DNA of 64,000 nucleotides from Saitoella complicata NRRL Y-17804. Taxonomy: Eukaryota > Ascomycota > Saitoellomycetes > Saitoellales > Saitoellaceae. The translations under genes were made by a program, and so were the position numbers. The notes under the pieces were generated by a model that was not told the DNA's origin, did no database searches, and saw only the letters and a program-made list of their open reading frames with translations. The stretch lies in NCBI RefSeq assembly GCF_001661265.1, contig NW_017567018.1, positions 62,001 through 126,000 of the forward strand, in the 5' to 3' direction. Shown here piece by piece: positions 55,519 through 64,000 of the stretch. Position 1 is the stretch's first letter, and each line of letters starts with the position of its first letter.

Positions 55519-56713
55519 ATGAGGGTAAATCAGTTGGACGCAGAGTTGCTGGATGAAGAGCTCTTTGATCTGCTGCAGACTCAGCTCTGGAATGCGTTCA
55601 AGCACTGGAACATCAAGGACACCTACACGCCCGAACTTCAGGCTCTATTGAGAGTTGCCCTGTTCAAGCTGTCCATATGGGATAGAGATGCAAGTTATGG
55701 CGCGATGCTACAAAACCTCAAGTACAGGGACGAGAGGAACTCAGGTATGCAGGTTATGCTATGCTTTGGGGTCGACGATGATGGTAACCGTTGCAAAGGT
55801 TCTGTCTCAGCACGCCCTTCACGATCACAGAAGCTACTTTACGGTCTAATTACGGTTGGTGGAAGATATGCTTGGACGAAAACAGAGCTACTGATGACGC
55901 GGGAGGGATGGGGTGAGCTTTCTGAGGTATGAATGCACACATTCGTCTTCGGATCAGCGCACTGAAATCGGATTGCAGTACACCTGGCGAAATCGCATAT
56001 ATAGTGCACTGCAACAACTCACAACCATTCGTTCCGCTCTTTCAACTGTCAACTTCCTGATTTTCCTTCACAAGGGGGCATATCGTACCCTTGTTGACCG
56101 CCTTCTTCGTATGCGGCTAGTCCCCGCAACACGGAATCTAGGCCGACAAGTGAGCTTTGATTTCCTGAACCGACAACTTGTTTGGCATGCCTTTACCGAG
56201 TTCTTACTGTTCATTCTTCCTTTGTTGCGACTACCACGGCTGAAGCGTAAAATCGTCCGGTTCATCGCCCCAAAGACACCCACGAACTTGTTGGGATTCT
56301 TACCGGAGCGGACATGTGCCGTTTGTTATTCAGAAAATGCGGCAAATACGGACGTGCAAAATGCGTATGAAACCGTCGAATGCGGTCATAGGTACTGTTA
56401 CGTTTGCGTCATGTCCAAGATCAGGATAGAGGAAGGGGAGGGATGGAATTGTTTGAGGTGTGGTACATTAGTTCGAAGCGGGAAGCGGTGGATTGAGAAG
56501 TGTGATGTTGATTTGAGAACTCATGATGAAGTCGAGGACAAGTCGGGCGAGAGTGATGTTGATGAAGACGAAGTCGAGGAAGCCGATTCTGATGTTGGGC
56601 TAGACTCAGATGATGACGATGGAAATGGTGAAACTGAGGCTGAGTCGGTGAGCGACTTAGATTCGGATATCAACGGAGAGGACGTCCAATCTGAGGCCGA
56701 GTTTGCCGAGTAG
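55519..56713 (+). CDS. PEX2: Peroxisome biogenesis RING protein PEX2
   Basis: Three exons, 55519-55744, 55799-55926 and 55979-56713, 362 residues. Pex2 forms with Pex10 and Pex12 the peroxisomal membrane ubiquitin ligase that recycles Pex5. The N-terminal Pex2/12 domain starts RVNQLDAELLDEELFDLL and includes helices RSQKLLYGLITVGGRYAWTK, NFLIFLHKGAYRTLVDRLL and FTEFLLFILPLLRLP. The RING is CAVCYSENAANT...CGHRYCYVC...CLRC. A long acidic tail (Asp/Glu/Ser) follows, unusual in animals. The segment 55745-55798 (54 nt, GTATGC to AAAG, branch GGTAAC) is open in frame; I call it an intron because it breaks the conserved run. If retained, the protein has 380 residues. Intron 2 is plain GT-AG. Confidence 0.92.
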
Positions 56714-57126
56714 ATGGTAGTAACAAATGGCAAGATCTTAAGTACAAGTTTGTCCGTACGCGGGTTTGATTTTCTGTGTATATAAGACTCGCAACAGGAT
56801 AAACCAGAGTGACCCTGTATCACCATGATAAGTGCCGAACGCGAAACCCAAGGTAAAATTCCCACGGTACTCGTCAACGCGTCCGGACAATCGCAATCAG
56901 AGAGTGGGAACATACACTCGATGTTAGCACAAATCGGATGGACAGTGGGGACTGCGATGAAGGATTGATAGCAGCTGGTATGGAGTAGTTGAGCTTGAAC
57001 GGGATCAAAATTGTATGCCTAAGAAAAAGGAAGTACTCAGATATTTCACACGCCTGTCCTGGTAGAATGTTCCTTGAGTGTGTTTCGGAGATCCAACACA
57101 TATCCCCCATCAGTCGTGAACTGATG
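56714..57126. other. Convergent intergenic region, PEX2 / coiled-coil gene
   Basis: 413 bp containing both 3' UTRs. No gene is supported. Confidence 0.5.
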
Positions 57127-58903
57127 CTATTCTTCGTCGTATACCCACGAACCCGATAAGTCATCATCCGGATCCGCGAGTAGATCACTGCCCGTCTTCT
57201 CCGAGTGACCGGCAACAGGTTCGGGAACTTCTTCACACGACGGCTCACTCCAGCCAAGCATCCTACCTTCTGCCTGATCAGGAACGCTAGTTTCCTCAGA
57301 TTGACTTGCACGTGGTTGTGCGATCCGCAAAACCCGCTCAGGACCTGCCCGTAGCGCCATGCCAAGTGCGATGGTAAGAAGCATCACGAAGCGGACCCAC
57401 AGAAACATCGTGAAGATTGGACGCCAGATCCAAAGGTAATCCTTCTTTACGGACTTCAAAACGATGTTTGCTGGAGTGTCGGGTTCGAGATCAACAGTCG
57501 TGGGAGGTGATGTGTTTGACGACTGCACCAAAGTCGAAACACTCGAAACAGTAACCGAGCGGTCAGGTAGACCGTCGTTTTTCGAGAAAGCTGCAGCTCG
57601 TTCCAATTCCTCATGAAGACTATCCGCACGACGCATCCTCGGTCTATCAGCAAGCCCCGATGGACGACCTTCCCCGGATTTGCCGAGCGGCCGCATCTCC
57701 GTCGCCTCAGTACCAGCATCGGCACCAGGCAGCACCGATTCAGCAAGTTCAGTAACGCTGACATCGTCTTGCTCCGCCGAAGAGGCAGATATCTGCAACC
57801 TCCATTTCCGTACTGCTCCGCCCACACTCTGATGTTTCGTGAACGTTTCCAATGCGGCCGCCAGTATCTCCAGATCATGCTCCTGATCCTCCACGCGAGT
57901 AACCAAAGCTTCGTTCTCTTCTTTCAATTTGTCGAAGTCATCGTACTTCTGCTTAAGCTTGGCAACATCATCCAACGCTTTCTGTAGCCTCGCCTTATTC
58001 CTCTTCTTCTCCTGTTCCACATTCAAGAGTTCCTCCTCCAGATGGCTTAATCGATCGTATGCATCCTCCAACTCCTTCTGCAAAGCCCGGTGATCTCTAG
58101 TCTTCTTCTGGAAGCGCTCCGCCAACGCCTCCTTTATTCGCTCATCGAACTTTGTTTCCCACTCGTCCAGTTCCACTTTGAGAGTGCGGATGTCATTGTG
58201 AGCACGGCGAAGCCGGCTCTTTGATTCCCGAGTGTAGGTGGAATAGTCGTCACTCAATGTCGCAACTTGATCCAGCAGCTCCGTATTCGTCCGTTCCAGG
58301 AGCTCAATCCAACGCTCATTCGAGCGGGTCCTGTGGTGTCGGTGATAAACCAACTGTTCTCGCCGACCAGTGGGTGAACTCGACTGAGAGGTAGGAACAG
58401 ATACACTACCATTCGCAGCATACGGCGGTGGCTGTTCAAGAGGAAGTGGACGATTGCCCGCCTTCTTCCTCGGCGAATCACTAGCGTCCGTCTCCCATTC
58501 CTCCTCGTTATCACCGCCCTCCCCCTCCCTCTCCGGACTAGGTGAGGGAGTCATCGTGTACGATTTCGAGGCTCTTGTTGCCTGATAGGAACGACGGCGT
58601 AGACGAGCTGTTGCTGCTATCTCACTGCGTAGGGACATATGCGAATCGAGGAGGTCGGCGTCAGCGATGAATGCGTCAGTTTGATCGGGATCTGCCCTCT
58701 TGTCAACAGGTATGCGCACGAACGGCAGCATACATCTTACCTTTACTGTCAGCTCCCTTCAGATCCAACTTCAACCCGTCGAGAACGGCGGTCAATTCCT
58801 CGCCGATGGAGACAGCTGCAGCATCCGCTCGCACCTCCGGACCAGTATTCGCATGGCCTTCCATAGTCACGTCCGCAGAGTCGACCAGGCTGATCTTGTC
58901 CAT
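57127..58903 (-). CDS. Unrecognised coiled-coil protein with one C-terminal membrane segment
   Basis: Two exons, 58741-58903 and 57127-58691, 575 residues. The donor GTAAGA at 58740 and acceptor GGGCAG at 58692 are the only pair that keep the frame. I do not recognise the family. The N-terminal 170 residues are charged and Ser/Pro-rich. A long coiled coil runs about 175-345 (LLERTNTELLDQVATL, ALQKELEDAYDRLSHLEEELLNVEQEKK in two parts, KLKEENEALVTRVEDQEHDL). A disordered Ser-rich stretch follows, then one membrane segment at about 473-501 (IWRPIFTMFLWVRFVMLLTIALGMAL) and a 74-residue acidic tail. The layout suits an organelle tether or nuclear-envelope protein, but this is a guess. Confidence 0.75.
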
Positions 58904-59627
58904 TCAGACTGAATGCCAGGACTCAGTTTTCTGCGGCATTCATCTATTAGGGGATTGTGTGGGGTAACAACACTGAGCACTTTCACGTGTGAATTATTTT
59001 CCCATTGAGAGTCGGCCTATGCGCGCGGTGCAACAGTTATAATTATACAACGTTGGAAGGAGGTCAAACTGCCATCACGGTTGATATGAGATCACTCGTC
59101 AAGTGTTTGGCAAGGCAATGTATTATTGCGCTACTCTCCTTCCTCTTCATCAAAGATGCATCAAAACAAACAGTAGAGGATGTCGTGGTTCCACGGGCCG
59201 CACAGGGATTTCATAAGCCCTAGTTGGTCTTGGAAAGAAACACTGTATCTTCTACTGGCATCTTTCAAACAGATTCGTCTAGATTTAACGACACCTTCGA
59301 GGAGGTGTCGACAAGCCCGTTCAAATTATAGCCAGGGTAACTTTCAAGGGTGGAAGAGGATGCGGGAGCGCGGTAGTATATATCTTCAGGTTCACGTGAT
59401 CGTGCGAATTGCATGATGTGTTCGGAGAAGCGTTACCCAAGGATGCATAGGAGGGATATCAGATCACGGAATTCATACGATTAGAACATCCCTGTAGCAG
59501 AGACTCAAAGTCGGTGTAACCGCACCTGTCCTCCCCATGACCAAGGCAGGCGCGGACGTCACATGCAGCCAAATTCAGATTCCGTGCATGTAATTCAAAG
59601 ATCCGTCAAAAAAGTACAACAACTATC
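58904..59627. other. Divergent intergenic region, coiled-coil gene / TIM50
   Basis: 724 bp between divergent start codons. No gene, RNA or repeat is recognised. Confidence 0.5.
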
Positions 59628-61139
59628 ATGGCTCATATGGCGACTCTAAGATCGATCTCCATGAGGCAGGTAGCTTCGGCTGCTCGTCCCCGCAACGCTG
59701 CTATCGCGCCCGCTTCCCTCCGCTTTATTCGCATCCGCAGCTCCAGCAACCCTGCGCCCGCGGTCCCGGAGGCAGCGCCCGTCAAGGAGTCAAAGCCTGT
59801 AACCGAGACTCCTCTTCCCGAGTCCTCCTCTTTTTCTGGACAGAACACCGCTCAACCTGAGCCGGAGATCCTCTCAAAAGATCAGGCGGCGGACAAATCA
59901 AAGCCTGCGTTCGATGGCATGCCATCAGCAGCAGATATGTTGGACGCTCTTGAAGGCGCAAAGGCGGAAGGTGTGAAAGATGAGGGTGCAAAGGAGAGCT
60001 CATCCGAGGAGGAGCCTCGCGGACCCAAGAAGGATTATGTTTCGTCGCTGGATCGCAAGCGTGAGCAGCGCGCCCAGTTTGCCATGTACGGTTTCCTCGG
60101 TGCCCTGATCGGTGCTGGTATCTATATGGGAAGGCCGTTCGATGATGCGGTTGAGGCGCAAAGACACAAGGATGTGCCTAATGATTACAATCCGCTTAGC
60201 TTTTGGGAGAGACTGAGGGCAAGGTGGACTGCTCAGACCGAATACTACACCAAGCCTGCCTTCGAGAAGCTCCTCCCTGAGCCGCTCCCAGCACCTTACC
60301 AGCGCCCATACACCCTTCTCCTTGACCTCGATGATCTTCTCATCCATTCTGAGTGGAACCGTGAGACTGGTTGGAGAATCGCCAAGCGCCCTGGACTCGA
60401 CTACTTCTTGGGTTACCTTTCTCAGTACTACGAGCTCGTTATCTTTACTTCTCAGCCCGCAGGAATCGCCATGCCCGTTGTTGACAAGCTCGACCCCTAC
60501 AAGTCCTATATCTCTGCCGCCTTGTTCCGCGATGCCGCCCTCTACAAGGATGGTAAATACATTAAGGATCTGACGTACCTCAACCGTTCCTTGGACAAGG
60601 TCATCACCATCGACCACAACCCCGATGCGTGGTCCAACCAGCCTGAAAACGCCATCAAGCTGAAGCCATGGACGGGCGACAGCAATGACCGTGAGCTTGT
60701 CGGCCTCATTCCTTTCCTCGAGTACGTCGCGATCATGGGCTTCGACACTCGTGAAGTCTTGAAGCAGTTCGAAGGAAAGCACGTTCCTACCGAGTACATG
60801 GAGCGCGAGAACGCTGCCAGACAGAAGATGATCGCCAACTGGGAGGCCGAGAGGGCTGCCAAGGGAGGCAAGGGCAAGGCTGGATTCATGGGCGGTTTGC
60901 TCGGTGGCTCCAAGTCTTCCCGCAAGGACCAGCCCCCGAAGTTTTTCATGGATGAGGCAAGGGAGCGCGGATTGCAGGGTTACCTTGAGTTCAAGCAGTA
61001 CCTTGAGAAGAACGGTGATGCCATGATTGCCGAGCAGAAGGCTGCTGAGCAGAAGCAAATGCAGGATATGACAATGAGCTTGCAGAAGCTTTTGTTCGAG
61101 GGCGCACCCAAGCCGGGCCAGCCGCAGCAGCAGCAGTAA
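59628..61139 (+). CDS. TIM50: Mitochondrial import receptor subunit TIM50
   Basis: Single exon, 503 residues. Tim50 receives presequence proteins in the intermembrane space and passes them to the TIM23 channel. The start is an Arg/Ser/Ala-rich presequence (MAHMATLRSISMRQVASAARPR). A Pro/Glu/Ser-rich stretch leads to one membrane span near 148-168 (FAMYGFLGALIGAGIYMG). The FCP1-like domain runs about 225-370: TLLLDLDDLLIHSEW replaces the phosphatase DxDxT, as usual in non-catalytic Tim50, then RPGLDYFLGYLSQYYELVIFT and DHNPDAWSNQPENAI. The C-terminal part has a Gly/Lys linker and a Gln-rich end. The first in-frame ATG is used; a second lies three codons on. Confidence 0.96.
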   Translation: MAHMATLRSISMRQVASAARPRNAAIAPASLRFIRIRSSSNPAPAVPEAAPVKESKPVTETPLPESSSFSGQNTAQPEPEILSKDQAADKSKPAFDGMPSAADMLDALEGAKAEGVKDEGAKESSSEEEPRGPKKDYVSSLDRKREQRAQFAMYGFLGALIGAGIYMGRPFDDAVEAQRHKDVPNDYNPLSFWERLRARWTAQTEYYTKPAFEKLLPEPLPAPYQRPYTLLLDLDDLLIHSEWNRETGWRIAKRPGLDYFLGYLSQYYELVIFTSQPAGIAMPVVDKLDPYKSYISAALFRDAALYKDGKYIKDLTYLNRSLDKVITIDHNPDAWSNQPENAIKLKPWTGDSNDRELVGLIPFLEYVAIMGFDTREVLKQFEGKHVPTEYMERENAARQKMIANWEAERAAKGGKGKAGFMGGLLGGSKSSRKDQPPKFFMDEARERGLQGYLEFKQYLEKNGDAMIAEQKAAEQKQMQDMTMSLQKLLFEGAPKPGQPQQQQ

Positions 61140-61379
61140 AAGGAGGTTGAATGATAGCATGTGCGGATCTGTAAGAGTAAGATGTGGTACTTGGGCTGTC
61201 GATGCTCTGGTTGCAAGGCTTTGCGTTTGTAATTGGTGGTCCGATAATATTTTGGAATCATGGGTGTTTTCTCCTCTCTTCAAAGGACACAATCAGGTTA
61301 CGATAACGTAAGGCATTGAAAATACAGTATTTTTTACACAAATAAGAGCATAACAACCTACACCGAATCCACATCAGAT

Positions 61380-63213
61380 CTAGAGCTTAGCCCTCAGATC
61401 ATGCATCTTGTGACGTTCGCGAAGTTCACGGCGGAGGATCTTCCCAGACGCCGTCTTTGGAATAATCTCCAAGAACTCGATTCCGCCTTGCAACCTCTTG
61501 AACCGAGCCTTCTGCTTCTGTACCCACTCGGCAAGTTCACGCTTAGTTTCTTCGGTGTGAGGTACGTTCTTATGAAGAACGACGTATGCCTTCGGAACTT
61601 CACCCGAACGTTCATCAGGAATACCGATGACCGCAGCATCAGCCACCTTAGGATGTGCGAGAAGGCATTCTTCAAGCTCAGCTGGAGCCACTTGCATTCC
61701 CTTTACTTTGATTAATTCCTGGGAGGCGATTAGCAAGAGCTCACAGCAAGATAGCCAGGAAATAGAGGCATGCCTTAATCCGATCAACGACAAACAGATG
61801 CTCGAATCCCTGTGGACTCTTCCTAATGACACATTCATCACCCGTTCGTATCCAGCCTCCTTCCAAGAACGTCTCCGCAGTCGCCTTCTCATTCTTGTAA
61901 TATCCCAGCGTGACTTGAGGTCCCTTGACAAGCAGTTCGCCGGGTGTGTCGTACTCCGTGACCTCTTTACCCGAGGTAGGGTCCACAAGCTTGAGCTCCT
62001 GTAGTTGGACACTCGATCCGGCACTTCCATCCCACTGATCTGTTTCGTGACTACAGACCACCACTGTGGCCGTTTCCGTCATCCCGTACCCTTGACGGAA
62101 AAGGATACCAGGCACTTTATCTCTTAAAGCTTTCTGGGTTTCGGGTCCGAGAGGAGCAGCGCCGGAGAAGCATTCTTTCACGTGAGCCAGATGCTCAGGT
62201 CTCACGTAGGGATCCTTGACAAGGCGAATGACGAGCGGCGGAACTGTAAGAGAATGTTAGCACAGTCCAGCCGATGCGAATGAGCTCACGAACCAAGAAA
62301 CAGTTTAGCAATCTTGTATTTGACAAGCGTGCTCACAAATGCTGTAACAGACCGTCAGTCATCAAGCTCGACAACGCCGTTCACCGATATACTCACGCTC
62401 AAGTTCAAACTTGGGGACAAGAACGACCGTGTTTCCGGAATAGCATTCGGCATGGAGAATGACCACAAGTCCGTAAATGTGATAAAAAGGAAGAAGCCCC
62501 AGTACAGTTGTCTTCTCCTTGTGGAACCCGCCATTGAAGGCCACGATCTGAAGAGTGTTGGCGATGACATTGTAGTGGGACACCATCACTCCCTTGGGAA
62601 GACCTGTTGTTCCACTCGAGTAACTAAGGAACGCCATCTTCGTCTTACCATCTCCAGGACTCCAGTTCAAAGCAGGAAGCTCCTTCTCCTTACGACCGAT
62701 ATCCACCAAATCCTGAACACTCTTGAACCCCGGTGCCTGGTCCAACACGAAGATCTGATCTTCCGGGATGCCCACCTCCTTGGCAGCCGCAACAGCCGTC
62801 TCGAGCATCGGAGAGAAAGTAAAGAGTGCCTTTGCTTCAGAATGCTTCAACTGATACGCAAGCTCAGCACTCGTATACGCCGGATTCGCCGGCGTCACCG
62901 TCCATCCCAATCGATGCGTAGCCCAAGTGACAGCCGGCACCTCTAGCAAATTCGGATAGAACGTCCCAATAAACTTCTGTTCTCCAAACTTCCCGTCTCC
63001 AAGAACTTTAAACATTCCTTGCGCCAGATGAAGGGTCCTCACCCTCGTCTCCTCCAGCGACCGTTCTTCACCGGTGCTGGAGTCGATGAAGGCTGGGTTG
63101 CGGGCGGTGGCCCGACCGTAGCGAGGATCAAATATGAAGTCGAATAACGAGATGTTGTCGGGAATCATGTCGAAGGTGAGCTTAGGCTCATTGAAAGGGC
63201 TTGTGAAGACCAT
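61380..63213 (-). CDS. Peroxisomal 4-coumarate--CoA ligase-like acyl-CoA synthetase
   Basis: Four exons, 62397-63213, 62294-62341, 61774-62243 and 61380-61718, 557 residues. The family makes acyl-CoA thioesters through acyl-AMP. Motifs in order: YSSGTTGLPKGVM (AMP-binding P-loop), PFYHIYG, QGYGMTETATV, GWIRTGDE, VDRIKELIKVKGMQVAPAELEE and the catalytic lysine in PKTASGKILRREL. The protein ends in AKL, a PTS1 variant, so it is probably peroxisomal. Intron 3 (61719-61773) begins GCATGC and ends CCCAG with branch GCTAAT: a GC-AG intron, since VDRIK|ELIKVKG is an invariant join and no GT is available. Substrate is unknown; fungal relatives act on fatty and aryl acids. Confidence 0.92.
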
Positions 63214-63564
63214 CTTGTTGAACGAGGAGTAAGAGCGGTATCACGATCGATAAGGGCGAGCACTTGTAGATTATAAGGCCAAGCGACATAAACCACTGTG
63301 CGGAGACGGACTGTCATGCTTGATCTGTCGGCTCACGTGAACAAGCGGATCTGTGTGGGGCATCCTGCCGGTGCTTGATTTTGCGGTCGGGTCGGTGCTG
63401 CGATGGGCGAGTGTCTGGGGTGCGGGGAAGCTGGGGGACGTCGGACTGTGGGCAATTGGAAACATCTTTCTATGTTGAACTGTGAGTATTTTATTACTTC
63501 TATGATAGAGCCTCATGAAGTTGTGAAGATGTAAAGAAACCTGAAAACTCCAAAAACACCAAAC
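63214..63564. other. Intergenic between CoA ligase and next minus-strand gene
   Basis: 351 bp with the CoA-ligase promoter and the 3' UTR of the truncated gene. Nothing else is recognised. Confidence 0.5.
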
Positions 63565-64000
63565 TCATTTCATGGCAGTAGCGCTTGCAATGGCACTTGC
63601 ACTCGCACTGGCAGCAGCCCGCTTCCTGCGTCTCAGCTTACACGTCTTGGCAACCTCAACCGTAGTCAGCGACGGCGCAGCACTGGACGCGGAAGCAGCA
63701 GCCATGGCTATGGACGTCGGAGTGGCAGTAACCTCAGAAACACTCGACACAGACACCGACGAGGGCATCACCGACGCCGAGGTCGAAGTTGTCGAAGTCT
63801 CACTAGCGATAGTACTGGAAGCGGCAGCAGAGCTCGACGCAACAGCCGAAGAGACCGAGGCGAGGATAGACTCCTCATCGCTAGCGGTAGACTCCTCGTT
63901 GGTCGTACCCGACACAGCCAAGACCTCAACATCCATACACGTAGTGTAGATCTCCTGATACCCCTCCTCCAGAACCTTAGGGAAGTTCCAAACCCAGGCA
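63565..64000 (-). CDS. 3' end of a probable secreted Ser/Ala/Thr-rich protein (possibly LPMO-like)
   Basis: The frame is open from the window edge to a stop at 63565; 145 codons are visible. It starts AWVWNFPKVLEEGYQEIYTTCMDVEVL when read in two parts. The pattern AWxW, then GxxExYxxC and V resembles the last beta strands of fungal AA11-type lytic polysaccharide monooxygenases, but the copper-binding histidines lie outside and this is weak. The rest is low-complexity Ser/Ala/Thr/Val, ending with a basic patch (CKLRRRKR) and Ala/Ser repeats. No GPI signal is seen. The rich Ser/Thr stretch suggests O-glycosylation in the secretory path. Confidence 0.5.
   Translation of the reverse strand, partial: AWVWNFPKVLEEGYQEIYTTCMDVEVLAVSGTTNEESTASDEESILASVSSAVASSSAAASSTIASETSTTSTSASVMPSSVSVSSVSEVTATPTSIAMAAASASSAAPSLTTVEVAKTCKLRRRKRAAASASASAIASATAMK

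Noticed and set aside
60000-61292. A 430-codon open frame antisense to TIM50, rich in Leu
   Set aside because: It mirrors the strongly biased codons of TIM50 on the other strand. It has no family-like sequence and lies wholly over a certain gene. Similar long antisense frames occur over PRP8, PHO8, STI1 and other well-expressed genes.

Overview
The window is nuclear DNA of a filamentous ascomycete fungus (Pezizomycotina). Genes are dense and lie on both strands. Introns are mostly 48-70 nt with GT-AG ends and CTAAC/CTAAT-like branch points. The gene set fits: a Crh-type GPI-anchored cell-wall transglycosylase, vacuolar alkaline phosphatase, SEA-complex subunit, Tim50, XLF, Y14 and Pex2. I cannot place it below subphylum. 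Several families here (Y14, sestrin, MscL) are absent from budding yeast.

Layout: 1-10.5 kb holds STI1 (3' part cut off by the window edge), a pyrimidine 5'-nucleotidase and an intronless, intein-free PRP8. From 10.9-24 kb come cytochrome c oxidase subunit Vb, an alpha/beta hydrolase, RTC1/WDR24 (GATOR2/SEACAT), RPS19, a dienelactone hydrolase, a kinesin-8 and an MscL-type channel. From 24-34 kb come a Myb-like factor with a decayed relative upstream, a BuGZ-like zinc-finger protein, RidA, a mitochondrial hemerythrin-domain protein, SWT1, XLF, Y14 and RPL34. From 34-43 kb come PHO8, HNT1, a CRH transglycosylase and a large sestrin homologue. From 42.9-49.2 kb is a gene-poor repeat island: a Tc1/mariner-type transposase relic, a short element with terminal inverted repeats, hairpin repeats built on CATGGATT, and unrecognised coding remnants. 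I saw no retroelement or virus-like sequence there. From 49.2-64 kb come a PhyH dioxygenase, RPD3, KAP120/importin-11, PEX2, a coiled-coil membrane protein, TIM50, a peroxisomal 4CL-like CoA ligase and the 3' end of a secreted protein.

Functional links: the sestrin and RTC1/WDR24 belong to the same amino-acid-to-TORC1 pathway in animals, and both are here about 24 kb apart. PEX2 and a CoA ligase ending in AKL share the peroxisome. Many genes are head-to-head with only 93-310 bp between start codons (STI1/nucleotidase, BuGZ-like/RidA, Y14/RPL34, KAP120/PEX2), so shared promoters are common.

Most single-exon calls rest on uninterrupted family-like protein sequence. Exon joins were made by hand from splice signals, reading phase and family similarity. 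No alignment or database search was run.
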